From a virus, in IMG/VR virus record IMGVR_UViG_3300025120_000480, positions 1 through 25,954 of that record: a stretch of 25,954 nt of DNA. One strand, 5' to 3'. Made by a program: the position numbers and the translations under genes. Below are positions 14,867 to 23,235 of the stretch, piece by piece. How positions within the stretch are numbered: the first letter of the stretch is position 1; each line of letters starts with the position of its first letter. Below the pieces are notes generated by a model. It was not told the origin of the DNA. It made no database searches and was given only the letters and a program-made list of their open reading frames with translations.

Positions 14867-15169
14867 ATGGCACACAAATACACATTTAAAGTAACACCGT
14901 CAGCAATCGTAAGAGACGAAACAGGTGTTGCAGACGAAGAACTAGTAATCACAGCAGAAGCTACTGCAATTCACGATAGGTTTGTTACAGAAGGAAAAGT
15001 AACAGGTGGATCTCAAAGTGAAGAAAATGAAGAAGATGGATCTTATCTTCAAAGTATTATATTTACAGATTCAGCAACGTGCGATCAATACCTAACAGAA
15101 ATGGCAGGCATTGGCGAAGTAGAAAAAAGCGGCGGATCACGTTCAGAGCATACTAGAGAAGACGTTTAA
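14867..15169 (+). CDS. small acidic hypothetical protein, 100 aa
   Basis: A good Shine-Dalgarno (AAAGGAGC) precedes the ATG. The protein is acidic with beta-type segments (YTFKVTPSAIVRDE, ELVITAEATAIHDRFV) and an acidic/Ser loop (GGSQSEENEEDGS). I do not recognise it. It is the last gene before the nitroreductase cassette, 24 nt upstream. Confidence 0.75.
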   Translation: MAHKYTFKVTPSAIVRDETGVADEELVITAEATAIHDRFVTEGKVTGGSQSEENEEDGSYLQSIIFTDSATCDQYLTEMAGIGEVEKSGGSRSEHTREDV

Positions 15170-15193
15170 TAACAACCCCTGGAGCGACAGTCA

Positions 15194-15958
15194 ATGTCTA
15201 ACGACCTTCAGAAAAGTATAGACGCAGTTGAAAGATCAAAGATCTGTGCGAGAAACTATGCAGATAAAGAAGTTCCAGAAGAAGTCATTGAACATCTTCT
15301 AAAAGTCGCTACAGGTGGTCCATACAAACAAGGCAGACGATGGCTTGATGTGTCTGCTATAACAAGTAAAGAAAAATGCCTACAACTCTGGAAACTTACA
15401 GCTCGGCCAGACGAAGAAATTCTATTAGTAAACTCATCTAGAGAAAACAGAGACGGAACTCCAGCAACTTTTATTGGCAATGCACAAGTAATAGCACCAG
15501 TATTGTTTGTGTTTACAGTGCCAAAAAATCCTACTCCAGACTATCCAGTAGACGATTGGTATGCGCCATCAGAAGAACAAAAACGAGCAGAAGAAATTAG
15601 AAATCAAAATTTAGCTATAGGTAGTTCAATGGGAATGTTAGTATTTGAGGCTAATAGGTTAGGACTACAAACAGGCAATTGTGTATGTTATGATGGAACC
15701 GAAGTTACAAAACAATTTAAAAAATATGTCCTACACAAAAGTAAAGATATACATCAGGTTATTCTTATGGTAGGTGTAGGATATCCGGTATTACCATGGT
15801 CTCAAAAAGATGACGATACAAATACTGGAACTGAACAAGAACCTGAATATGCAAATGATCCAAAATGGCAGATGAGAGAACATCCTTTAGTGGAAACTCG
15901 ATATGATCCGCCAAACGCTCATAAAAGAGATAACCCAAGAACAAGAAGAATTTACTAA
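15194..15958 (+). CDS. nitroreductase-family flavoprotein, 254 aa
   Basis: The N-terminus RSKICARNYADKEVPEEVIE plus HLLKVATGGPYKQ matches the FMN-binding start of the nitroreductase family (R-x2-x-R-x-F/Y with a following A-P/G-P loop). AIGSSMGMLVFEANRLGLQT is the second conserved helix, and VILMVGVGYP is the typical strand before the C-terminal FMN contacts. Enzymes of this family are dimeric FMN oxidoreductases using NAD(P)H on quinones, nitro compounds, or in cofactor and peptide modification. The C-terminal 50 residues are extra, charged and probably disordered. GGAG lies upstream. TAATG overlap with the SGNH-like gene points to a shared pathway; substrate unknown. Confidence 0.82.
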   Translation: MSNDLQKSIDAVERSKICARNYADKEVPEEVIEHLLKVATGGPYKQGRRWLDVSAITSKEKCLQLWKLTARPDEEILLVNSSRENRDGTPATFIGNAQVIAPVLFVFTVPKNPTPDYPVDDWYAPSEEQKRAEEIRNQNLAIGSSMGMLVFEANRLGLQTGNCVCYDGTEVTKQFKKYVLHKSKDIHQVILMVGVGYPVLPWSQKDDDTNTGTEQEPEYANDPKWQMREHPLVETRYDPPNAHKRDNPRTRRIY

Positions 15959-16836
15959 TGAAAGTAAAAAAGATAGCCTTTATTGGCTGTAGTCATTTAT
16001 CAACACACGATCAGCCATCACAACAGAAAAATAACTGGACTTATCAGTTATATCAAAAATACCCACATTATCAGTATAGAAGCTATTCTAAAGGCGGGCA
16101 AGGAATAGAACATTTTCAATGGCATCTATTAGATGCTAAAAAATGGGGTGCAGATATTGTATTCATGAATAGAACATATCTAGGTCGTTGGGCAATGTTA
16201 ACGCAAGCCGACGGTAAACCGTATGGTGAATTTGATTATATTTCTAACGATATATTTGCAGAAGATAATTGGTCAGAAATGTTACCCATGTATGAGTGCT
16301 ATTGGGGAACAATTAACGATCACATTAGATATACTAGAGCAGCTGACATTCCTGGTGAACAATTTAGATACGATGATACAGATGCAAGAACTACATGCGA
16401 TAAACTTAATACGGCTCAGCCATACTGGAAATTATATTCAGGGTCTGAAACACGACTAAAATGGGAACTTGAATGGTATTCAAATGTAGAGAAATTATAT
16501 AATTTTGATAATTTATTTTTATTAGATTGGAATGCAGCTAGCCATCAAGTGCCAAAAGAATACGCTAATAAGCACAATTATAGAATTGGACCTCATCCAT
16601 ACACAGATGATAAAAATATAAAGCATTATTCAGTTTATACATCAACTACATGGGATATGCCAGTAGAAGATTGGTTTTATAAAAAATATAACCTTGACAT
16701 ACACAAAGGGCAAGCTCTATGGAAAGTTGGTATACAAACATCTGAAACAGATAATCATCTCTCTCCAAAAGGAAATACACAATTACTTAACGAATATATT
16801 TTAGCCAATAAAAAAGTTCTCGATTCGTTAGAGTAA
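15958..16836 (+). CDS. SGNH/GDSL-hydrolase-like protein, 292 aa
   Basis: Block I is FIGCSHLSTHD with candidate nucleophile Ser12. A Gly-rich block II-like YSKGGQGIEHF follows, then an Asn in VFMNRTYLGRW (block III-like). Block V is DNHLSPKGN with Asp265 and His267. The order and spacing fit an SGNH esterase/acyl-transferase fold, although the usual GDS is GCS. Many aromatic residues in the middle suggest a carbohydrate-type binding surface. There is no signal peptide, so it acts in the cytoplasm or in the virion. It is joined by single-base overlaps to the nitroreductase and the kinase-like gene. Confidence 0.7.
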   Translation: MKVKKIAFIGCSHLSTHDQPSQQKNNWTYQLYQKYPHYQYRSYSKGGQGIEHFQWHLLDAKKWGADIVFMNRTYLGRWAMLTQADGKPYGEFDYISNDIFAEDNWSEMLPMYECYWGTINDHIRYTRAADIPGEQFRYDDTDARTTCDKLNTAQPYWKLYSGSETRLKWELEWYSNVEKLYNFDNLFLLDWNAASHQVPKEYANKHNYRIGPHPYTDDKNIKHYSVYTSTTWDMPVEDWFYKKYNLDIHKGQALWKVGIQTSETDNHLSPKGNTQLLNEYILANKKVLDSLE

Positions 16837-17489
16837 TGAAGTTAATCTTACATCAAGGTAAATCTATTAAAGATAACAATTCTACGTTTCCAAGGTGGGT
16901 GTATGACTGTGATACGCATATACTTAAAATTATTCCAAATGGAACTTCTGCCTTATTCACAGCAGAACAGTTGACTAAAAATGCTGATGTAATTAACAAT
17001 TTATTAGAGTTTGAATATTTTTATAGTATTGAAACTGTTGATAATTTTATCCACATGAATATCCACAAATTAGATAATTCAAATTACAATCATATGATTA
17101 AAGAAGATTTTTTAGAAATGTTAGATATATGGATAGATGTAAATATAAAAATATTTCCATTATCTAATGTTGATATTACCCAAGATAATATTAGGCTATA
17201 TAAAGATAAGCCTGTATTAATTGATTGGGATGATGCATTACAAGGTAATAAGCATACAGCATTTTTTATTATAGCAGAATTATATAGGCATTGTATAGTA
17301 TTTTTAGATCAACAAGAAATTGTTGAGTATATACAACACCGCACACAATCAACTTGTTTAGAAATTGATATAAAACAATGGGATTGGATAATCAATAATT
17401 GTGTTGGCGAGCAACTTCGTGGATATAACTTTGAAAAAGTTTTGCATTGGAGTGAACGTCCGGGTAGCATGTTACTTAAAAAAGATTGA
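16836..17489 (+). CDS. APH/kinase-like C-lobe protein, 217 aa
   Basis: The segment DITQDNIRLYKDKPVLIDWD (113-132) resembles the aminoglycoside phosphotransferase/choline-kinase catalytic loop: Asp113, Asn118, then the metal-binding Asp130 in LIDWDDA. The N-lobe is short and I see no clear ATP-binding lysine, so it may be a reduced or inactive kinase. The nearest known use of this fold is phosphorylation of small hydroxyl compounds or proteins. Start overlaps the SGNH stop by one base (TAATG). A TTGACA box for the exonuclease begins at its last codons. Confidence 0.65.
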   Translation: MKLILHQGKSIKDNNSTFPRWVYDCDTHILKIIPNGTSALFTAEQLTKNADVINNLLEFEYFYSIETVDNFIHMNIHKLDNSNYNHMIKEDFLEMLDIWIDVNIKIFPLSNVDITQDNIRLYKDKPVLIDWDDALQGNKHTAFFIIAELYRHCIVFLDQQEIVEYIQHRTQSTCLEIDIKQWDWIINNCVGEQLRGYNFEKVLHWSERPGSMLLKKD

Positions 17490-17514
17490 CAACATAAAGT
17501 TTTTAGTGTAACAT
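17486..17514 (+). promoter_or_regulatory. sigma70-type promoter for the exonuclease gene, +1 at or near the start codon
   Basis: TTGACA at 17486-17491, a 17-bp spacer and TAACAT at 17509-17514 (10 of 12 bases). The first base of TTGACA is 35 nt before the ATG at 17521, the same geometry as at primase. No Shine-Dalgarno is present. Confidence 0.6.
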
Positions 17515-17520
17515 ATAAGC

Positions 17521-18216
17521 ATGGCTGAATTAATTAAACTCTACGACTATAAAGAACTTACCCGTCAAACACAAGCTGACGGCAAACGCATGTATGAGAA
17601 TCCATACGGTGATCCAGTTCCAAGTGTCACAACAATTTTAGGTGCTACACAACCAGCAGAAAAACGCCAAGCATTAGCTAACTGGCGTAAACGTGTAGGT
17701 AAAGAAGAAGCACAACGTATAACAACATCTGCTGCCAATAGAGGCACAGTAATGCATAATATCCTGGAACATTGGGCATTAGGCGAATATGAAACATATA
17801 ACCCAGGAAACAACATTGTGCATAGACAGGCTAAAGCAATGGCACAAGTTGTTGTAGATAATATTGATAAAGATATTGATGCAATATGGGGCACAGAAGT
17901 TATGTTATGTGCGGCAAATTTATATGCCGGCACAACAGACTTAGTTGGTATGTATAAAGGCAAACCAACTATTATGGACTTTAAACAAACTAATAAACCT
18001 AAGAAACGTGAATGGATTGATGACTACTTTTTACAAGGAGCCGCATATGCATTAGCACATAATGAAATGTTTGAAACAAAGATCGAGAACATTGCTATCT
18101 TTATGTGTAGTGGTGATTGCGAATGGCAACTGTTTGAATCAGATGAAACAGAATTTCCTTATTGGGCTACACAATGGGCCAAGAGATTAGAGAAGTTTTA
18201 TGGCATGTCTTCATAA
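17521..18216 (+). CDS. PD-(D/E)XK exonuclease (RecB/Cas4/MGME1-like), 231 aa
   Basis: Motifs of the PD-(D/E)XK nuclease fold occur in order: RGTVMHNILEHW (74-85, His79), Glu126 in GTEVML, Asp140 in YAGTTDLVG, Asp153-x-Lys155 in IMDFKQT, and Gln172 in FLQGAAYALAH. PSVTTILG near residue 34 is the usual opening block of this phage exonuclease group. It probably degrades or trims DNA ends in host DNA breakdown or recombination. Length fits MGME1-like phage exonucleases. The start at 17521 lacks a ribosome site and sits at the predicted +1, so the message may be leaderless. It has its own promoter, separate from the cassette upstream. Confidence 0.88.
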   Translation: MAELIKLYDYKELTRQTQADGKRMYENPYGDPVPSVTTILGATQPAEKRQALANWRKRVGKEEAQRITTSAANRGTVMHNILEHWALGEYETYNPGNNIVHRQAKAMAQVVVDNIDKDIDAIWGTEVMLCAANLYAGTTDLVGMYKGKPTIMDFKQTNKPKKREWIDDYFLQGAAYALAHNEMFETKIENIAIFMCSGDCEWQLFESDETEFPYWATQWAKRLEKFYGMSS

Positions 18217-18219
18217 ATA
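18212..18219 (+). promoter_or_regulatory. T4-type late promoter CATAAATA
   Basis: CATAAATACA spans the stop codon of the exonuclease, 25 nt before the ATG at 18245. Third copy of this decamer in the window. Confidence 0.65.
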
Positions 18220-18244
18220 CAGTATATAGAAACGAGGATCAATT

Positions 18245-19015
18245 ATGGCAATAACAACAAAAGTATCGCAGATTATTATTAGAAAAGATAACGCATCCGC
18301 AGTTCCTACTTTAGGAGCAGGCGAATTTATGCTTGCGGAAGATGAACAAAGACTTTTTCTAGGACAAGCACCAGTAACAGGTGTTGTAGAAAGTTCAACC
18401 ACTACTAATGCAAGTGTATCATTTGCAGTTCCAATTGGTGGAATCTCTACTCCGTTATATCTAAGTAATTTAGCAGACTATTCAATTGTTGTAACCAAAG
18501 CCGCAGATTCCTCAACAACTACAATTGCATCAAATAACGTAACAGTAAGTGATGCAGATGGAGAAGGTAGCAACCCACCAATTTATACATTTGCTCATGG
18601 ATTAGGTGGAGCAGTTGCAGGTGGTGACACATTTGTATTGCATTACAATAAAGAAATAACAAGTTCACCAACAGACGACAGAGTTAAAAGAAATACTATA
18701 AAATTTACTAACACTGGCAATCAAACTGAAACAACAGGTATTAATTTTTCTAGTGCTGTTGTAAATGATATTAGTATTGATTATGCATTGTTTAATGCAA
18801 CACATATGCGTAAAGGAACATTAAGTATTCTAGTTAATGGAAATACAGCCAGTAATATTGAAGACAAGTTTTTTGGCGACAATGAACTAACTGATGTTGA
18901 ATTTTCACTAACAAATAATGGATCAGGAACATTTACATTAAAATTTAAGACAGCATTAACTACCGAATTACAATTTAACTATACACAGACTGCATCAAAG
19001 TTCGTTACAACGTAA
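18245..19015 (+). CDS. tail fibre/virion surface-type protein, 256 aa
   Basis: The N-terminus TKVSQIIIRKDNASAVPTLG followed by AGEFMLAEDEQRLFLGQAP matches the repeat found at the start of many phage tail fibre and major-tropism-determinant proteins (an R-K-D/G block followed by L-x-x-GE and a D-x-x-R-L-F-x-G turn). The rest is beta-rich with Thr/Ser/Asn runs (VVTKAADSSTTTIASNNVTV; LTDVEFSLTNNGSGTFTLKF), as in fibre shafts or surface domains. Strong late box upstream; GAGGA lies before the start. Host-binding role is likely but the tip is not proven. Confidence 0.8.
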   Translation: MAITTKVSQIIIRKDNASAVPTLGAGEFMLAEDEQRLFLGQAPVTGVVESSTTTNASVSFAVPIGGISTPLYLSNLADYSIVVTKAADSSTTTIASNNVTVSDADGEGSNPPIYTFAHGLGGAVAGGDTFVLHYNKEITSSPTDDRVKRNTIKFTNTGNQTETTGINFSSAVVNDISIDYALFNATHMRKGTLSILVNGNTASNIEDKFFGDNELTDVEFSLTNNGSGTFTLKFKTALTTELQFNYTQTASKFVTT

Positions 19016-19024
19016 GATAATAAT

Positions 19025-19459
19025 ATGAACGAATTTTGGCAGTGTTCGCCAAAGCAACGTCTTAGTTTGTGGAGGCAATTCCGAAAAACTTTAGCGAGTA
19101 TGGAATATTCACAACAGCTACAAGAAGTTGTAGACTTTTGGAGAATGGCACCTATGTCTAGTATGCATACAGACATATATGATTCCTCTACTTGGTTAAG
19201 TCCTTGGGATTTTATATGGAATGGCGAATACGATGAAAATAGTGTAGCGTTAGGAATGGCGTATACATTACAGTTAGAAAGTTATTCACAATGTGAAATT
19301 TGGTTAGTGCAAAACACTAAAAAAAGTTACATTAACCTAATAGTTTCAGTTGACAACAAGCACATTTTAAACTATAATTATGGTATAGTAAATAGTTTAG
19401 AAGACTTGGATAAAGACACAACTATTTTACAAAAAACACAAGTTAGCACGTTAACATAA
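19025..19459 (+). CDS. conserved hypothetical protein, 144 aa
   Basis: It starts 9 nt after the fibre-like gene. The core VVDFWRMAPMSSMHTDIYDS followed by STWLSPWDFIWNGEYDENSVALG is a pattern I associate with a conserved unknown of marine T4-like phages. It is Trp-rich, soluble, and has no signal or membrane segment. The later part is a beta hairpin (CEIWLVQNTKKSYINLIVSV). The gene contains a perfect sigma70 consensus at 19350-19378 that probably drives nrdA. Function unknown. Confidence 0.78.
   Translation: MNEFWQCSPKQRLSLWRQFRKTLASMEYSQQLQEVVDFWRMAPMSSMHTDIYDSSTWLSPWDFIWNGEYDENSVALGMAYTLQLESYSQCEIWLVQNTKKSYINLIVSVDNKHILNYNYGIVNSLEDLDKDTTILQKTQVSTLT
19350..19378 (+). promoter_or_regulatory. 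perfect-consensus sigma70 promoter upstream of nrdA
   Basis: TTGACA at 19350-19355, a 17-bp spacer and TATAAT at 19373-19378: 12 of 12 bases. Start near 19385 gives an nrdA leader of about 136 nt, which contains the inverted repeat at 19443-19503. Confidence 0.7.
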
Positions 19460-19503
19460 CACTTTATGCTTTTGGTGTTTATGTAAATAACTAATACGCT
19501 AAC
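19443..19503 (+). promoter_or_regulatory. extended imperfect inverted repeat in the nrdA leader
   Basis: GTTAGC (19443-19448) pairs with GCTAAC (19498-19503). Inside it, ACATAACAC (19454-19462) pairs with GTGTTTATGT (19475-19484) with one bulged base, and TTA/TAA segments pair between. The AT-rich stem lies 17 nt before the nrdA ATG and includes its upstream flank, so it could act as attenuator, RNA stabiliser or terminator of the previous message. Confidence 0.45.
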
Positions 19504-19520
19504 TAAAGAATGGAAAGAAG

Positions 19521-21842
19521 ATGACAGATAATATTACAGTAATTAAACGTGATCAAACTAGCGAACAGCTTGATCTAGAAAAAATGCACAAGGTAGTATT
19601 TTACGCATGTGAAGGAATCACAGGAGTAAGTGCAAGTGAAGTAGAATTAAAAAGTCATTTGCAATTTTATAATGGAATTGAAAGTGCAAATATTCAAGAA
19701 ACATTAATTAAAGCAGCGGCAGACCTCATTGAAGAAGAAACACCAAATTACCAATGGGTTGCAGGCAGACTTATTAATTATCATTTACGTAAAGAAGTAT
19801 ATGGAAAGTTTGAACCATGTAGTCTTAATGAAATTGCTAAACGTAATGTAGAATTGGGTTATTACGATAAAAGTTTTTTTGCCGTTTATAATCCCGAAGA
19901 AGTTTTTCAGCTTGATAGTTATATTAGACATGAACGTGATGAGAATATTGCATTTGCAGGCATGGAACAATTTAGAGGAAAGTATCTAGTTCAAAATAGA
20001 GTAACAGGTGAAATATACGAAACACCACAAATAGCATACATGATGATTTCAGCAACATTGTTTGCTAACTATCCACAAAAAACAAGAATGAAATATGTAA
20101 AGGATTTTTATGACGCTATTAGTAATTTTGATATTAGTTTACCTACTCCTATTATGGCCGGGCTCCGCACACCTCAACGTCAATTCAGTAGCTGCGTTCT
20201 TATTGAAACCGACGACAGTCTTGATAGCATTAATGCTACTTCTAGTAGTATTGTAAAGTATGTAAGTCAAAAAGCAGGCATTGGAATTGGTGCCGGTAGT
20301 ATCCGAGCAATAAATTCACCTATTCGTAATGGCGATGCAAGTCACACAGGTGTTATTCCTTTTTATAAAATGTTTCAAAGTGCAGTTAAGTCTTGTAGCC
20401 AAGGTGGAGTGCGTGGTGGAGCAGCAACATTATATTATCCAATATGGCATTTAGAAGTAGAAGATTTACTTGTGCTAAAAAACAATAAAGGCACAGAAGA
20501 TAACAGAGTTAGACATATGGATTATGGCGTTCAGTTTAATAAACTTATGTATGAGCGTTTATTAGCAGGTGGAAATATCACATTATTTTCTCCACATGAT
20601 GTTCCAGGATTATATGAATCTTTCTTTAGTGACCAAGACAAGTTTAAAGAACTATACGAAACAGCAGAACGTAATACTAGATTGCGTAAAAAAACAGTTC
20701 CAGCAATTGAATTGTTTAGTCAATTTATTGAAGAACGTAAAAACACAGGTCGTGTATATCTAATGAATGTAGATCATGCAAACACACATGGTGCGTTTGA
20801 TGAAGAAGTAGCACCTGTTAAGCAAAGTAATTTATGTTGTGAAATTAATTTACCCACAAAACCTCTTACCTCAGTTGAGGACGAAGAAGGTGAAATTAGT
20901 TTATGCACATTAGCTGCCATTAATTGGGGCAACATTAAAACACCTAAAGATTTTGAACGTGTTTGTAGACTTTCAGTAAGAGCATTAGATGAACTACTAA
21001 CATATCAAAATTATCCAGTAAATGCCGCAGAGCGTAGCACAATGAAAAGACGTCCATTAGGTGTTGGTATTATTAACTTTGCATTTTGGTTAGCAAAAAA
21101 TGATTTAAACTATCAAGATATTGATGAGAATGGTCTAGCATTAGTAGACGAATGGGCAGAAGCATGGAGTTATTATTTAATTAAAGCAAGTGCTGATCTG
21201 GCCGTTGAAAAGGGTGCAATACCTGGCAACAATGAAACTAAGTATGGACTAGGTATTACACCTAACATGACATACAAAACAGAAGTAGATGAATTAGTTC
21301 CACACAAGGAACGTCAAAACTGGAAAAGTTTACGTAAACAATTACAAAAAACAGGCATAAGAAATAGCACATTAATGGCATTAATGCCTGCTGAAACTTC
21401 AGCACAGATTAGTAATAGCACAAACGGAATAGAACCACCACGTAGTTTAGTAAGTGTTAAGCAAAGCAAACATGGAGTTTTAAAGCAAGTAGTTCCTGGT
21501 TTTGCTAAGTTAAAGAATAAATATGATTTACTATGGCAACAAAAGTCGCCAGAAGGATATCTAAAGATTATGGCAGTGTTACAAAAATATATTGATCAAG
21601 GCATCAGCGTTAATACAAGCTATAATCCACAGTTTTACGAAGATGACAAAATACCAATGAGTGTAATGATTCAACATTTGTTGATGTTTTACAAATATGG
21701 TGGTAAACAATTGTATTATTTTAATACATACGATGGACAAGGCGAACTCAATGTGGATGAACTTAATGGGTCAAACGCATTGCCAGAATACGAAGGAACA
21801 TCACAGCTTGATGACGAAGACTGTGATAGTTGCACAATATAA
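19521..21842 (+). CDS. nrdA: ribonucleotide reductase class Ia, large subunit
   Basis: NrdA reduces ribonucleoside diphosphates to deoxyribonucleotides for phage DNA synthesis. An ATP-cone lies at about 4-95. Catalytic residues fall at the same numbers as in E. coli: Cys225 (QFSSCVLIE), Asn437/Cys439/Glu441 (SNLCCEINLP) and Cys462 (SLCTLAAINWG). The Tyr pair for radical transfer is in QLYYFNTYDG near the C-terminus. The final CDSCTI holds the two cysteines that swap disulfide with glutaredoxin. Length 773 aa versus 761 in E. coli. The residue after Cys439 is Cys instead of Leu. GGAAAG precedes the ATG. nrdB follows 11 nt downstream, then grx: one operon. Confidence 0.97.
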   Translation: MTDNITVIKRDQTSEQLDLEKMHKVVFYACEGITGVSASEVELKSHLQFYNGIESANIQETLIKAAADLIEEETPNYQWVAGRLINYHLRKEVYGKFEPCSLNEIAKRNVELGYYDKSFFAVYNPEEVFQLDSYIRHERDENIAFAGMEQFRGKYLVQNRVTGEIYETPQIAYMMISATLFANYPQKTRMKYVKDFYDAISNFDISLPTPIMAGLRTPQRQFSSCVLIETDDSLDSINATSSSIVKYVSQKAGIGIGAGSIRAINSPIRNGDASHTGVIPFYKMFQSAVKSCSQGGVRGGAATLYYPIWHLEVEDLLVLKNNKGTEDNRVRHMDYGVQFNKLMYERLLAGGNITLFSPHDVPGLYESFFSDQDKFKELYETAERNTRLRKKTVPAIELFSQFIEERKNTGRVYLMNVDHANTHGAFDEEVAPVKQSNLCCEINLPTKPLTSVEDEEGEISLCTLAAINWGNIKTPKDFERVCRLSVRALDELLTYQNYPVNAAERSTMKRRPLGVGIINFAFWLAKNDLNYQDIDENGLALVDEWAEAWSYYLIKASADLAVEKGAIPGNNETKYGLGITPNMTYKTEVDELVPHKERQNWKSLRKQLQKTGIRNSTLMALMPAETSAQISNSTNGIEPPRSLVSVKQSKHGVLKQVVPGFAKLKNKYDLLWQQKSPEGYLKIMAVLQKYIDQGISVNTSYNPQFYEDDKIPMSVMIQHLLMFYKYGGKQLYYFNTYDGQGELNVDELNGSNALPEYEGTSQLDDEDCDSCTI

Positions 21843-21853
21843 AGGTAATATAA

Positions 21854-22984
21854 ATGTCAGTATTTAATTCAGCAAACAAAACAAACCATACTAAAGCCTT
21901 AGCTTTTATGGACCCTGCAGGTGGAGTAGCAATACAACGTTACGACACTATGAAATATAAGCAGTTTGATAAGCTAACAGACAAACAATTAGGTTTCTTT
22001 TGGAGACCCGAAGAAGTTGATGTAACTAAAGATGCAAATGACTTTAAAAATATAACAGAACATGAGCGTCATATCTTTACAAGTAATCTCAAAAGACAGA
22101 TACTATTAGACAGTGTGCAAGGTAGAGCACCAGTAGAAGCATTTGGTCCATTAGTATGCTTACCAGAACTAGAAGCATGGATTCAAACTTGGACATTTAG
22201 TGAAACAATTCACTCGCGTAGTTATACACATATTATTCGTAATGTATATGCTAATCCAAGTATTGTGTTTGATGGAATGATGGACATTCCAGAAATAATG
22301 GATTGTGCTGGTGACATCTCAGAATGCTATGATCAACTTATAGAACTAACCTCATATTATAATTTATTAGGTGAAGGAAATCATACAGTAAATGGTAAAA
22401 AAGTAAATGTAAGTAAATATGAAATTAAAAAGTTGCTATACAAAACACTAATGAGTGTTAACATCCTAGAAGGTGTTCGTTTTTATGTATCATTTGCTTG
22501 TAGTTGGGCATTTGCAGAACTTAAAAAGATGGAAGGTAATGCTAAGATTATTAAACTAATTGCACGTGATGAAAACTTACACTTAGCATCTACGCAATCA
22601 CTTCTTAAGATTCTACCAAAAGATGACCCAGACTATATTAAGATTGCAAAAGAAACAGAAGAAGAATGTATTAAAATGTTTATTGATGCAGTTGATCAAG
22701 AAAAAGCATGGGCTGAATACTTGTTTAAGGATGGCTCAATGATTGGACTTAACACACAATTGCTTAACGATTATATTGAATGGATTGCGGCAAAACGTAT
22801 GACAGCCGTAGGATTAAAATGTCCATACAGCATATCACAAGCAAACCCACTACCATGGACACAAAAATGGATCAGCGGTGCAGAAGTGCAAGTTGCTCCA
22901 CAAGAAACTGAAATAAGTTCTTATGTTGTTGGTGGTGTTAAACAGGACGTATCGGAAGATACATTTAAAGGATTTAGTTTATGA
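21854..22984 (+). CDS. nrdB: ribonucleotide reductase class Ia, small (radical) subunit
   Basis: NrdB holds the diiron centre and the tyrosyl radical used by NrdA. Metal ligands are visible: Asp86 in LLDSVQGRAP, Glu117 and His120 in FSETIHSRSY, a Glu in NILEGVRFY, and Glu/His in RDENLHL. The radical Tyr is Tyr124 in SRSYTHIIRN. Length (376 aa) equals E. coli NrdB, to which whole blocks are nearly identical (RFYVSFACSWAFAE; GNAKIIKLIARDENLH). AAAGG lies before the ATG. It overlaps glutaredoxin by 4 nt (ATGA). Confidence 0.97.
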   Translation: MSVFNSANKTNHTKALAFMDPAGGVAIQRYDTMKYKQFDKLTDKQLGFFWRPEEVDVTKDANDFKNITEHERHIFTSNLKRQILLDSVQGRAPVEAFGPLVCLPELEAWIQTWTFSETIHSRSYTHIIRNVYANPSIVFDGMMDIPEIMDCAGDISECYDQLIELTSYYNLLGEGNHTVNGKKVNVSKYEIKKLLYKTLMSVNILEGVRFYVSFACSWAFAELKKMEGNAKIIKLIARDENLHLASTQSLLKILPKDDPDYIKIAKETEEECIKMFIDAVDQEKAWAEYLFKDGSMIGLNTQLLNDYIEWIAAKRMTAVGLKCPYSISQANPLPWTQKWISGAEVQVAPQETEISSYVVGGVKQDVSEDTFKGFSL

Positions 22985-23235
22985 CAATACAAATATACGG
23001 AAAACCAGTATGCCCTTATTGTGTAAAAGCAAAGGCGTTATGCGAAAGCAGAGGTTTTGAGTATGAATACAAAGAACTAGGAAAAGACTTTGACCGTGAA
23101 TTAATCATGGAAGAATTTCCTACAGCAAGAACATTCCCACAAATTGTAATTAACGGTCAAAAGATTGGCGGTTACGATCAGATGGTAAAATATATAGAAG
23201 ACACAAATTTTAACGGAACAGGATATACATTATGA
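22981..23235 (+). CDS. grx: glutaredoxin (reductant for NrdAB)
   Basis: The 84-aa thioredoxin-fold protein has the redox motif Cys11-Pro-Tyr-Cys14 (KPVCPYCVKAKAL), the cis-proline in ARTFPQIVING and the GG turn in KIGGYDQM. It should reduce the C-terminal disulfide of NrdA in each cycle, as T4 NrdC and host Grx do. Length is typical for a minimal glutaredoxin. Start and stop overlap its neighbours by 4 nt (ATGA on both sides), binding it to nrdB and to the Sm-like gene. Confidence 0.93.
   Translation: MTIQIYGKPVCPYCVKAKALCESRGFEYEYKELGKDFDRELIMEEFPTARTFPQIVINGQKIGGYDQMVKYIEDTNFNGTGYTL

Noticed and set aside
19482-19489. TGTAAATA as a late promoter for nrdA
   Set aside because: Mismatch at a key position and it lies within the leader stem; nrdA is expected to be early or middle and has a perfect sigma70 site upstream.
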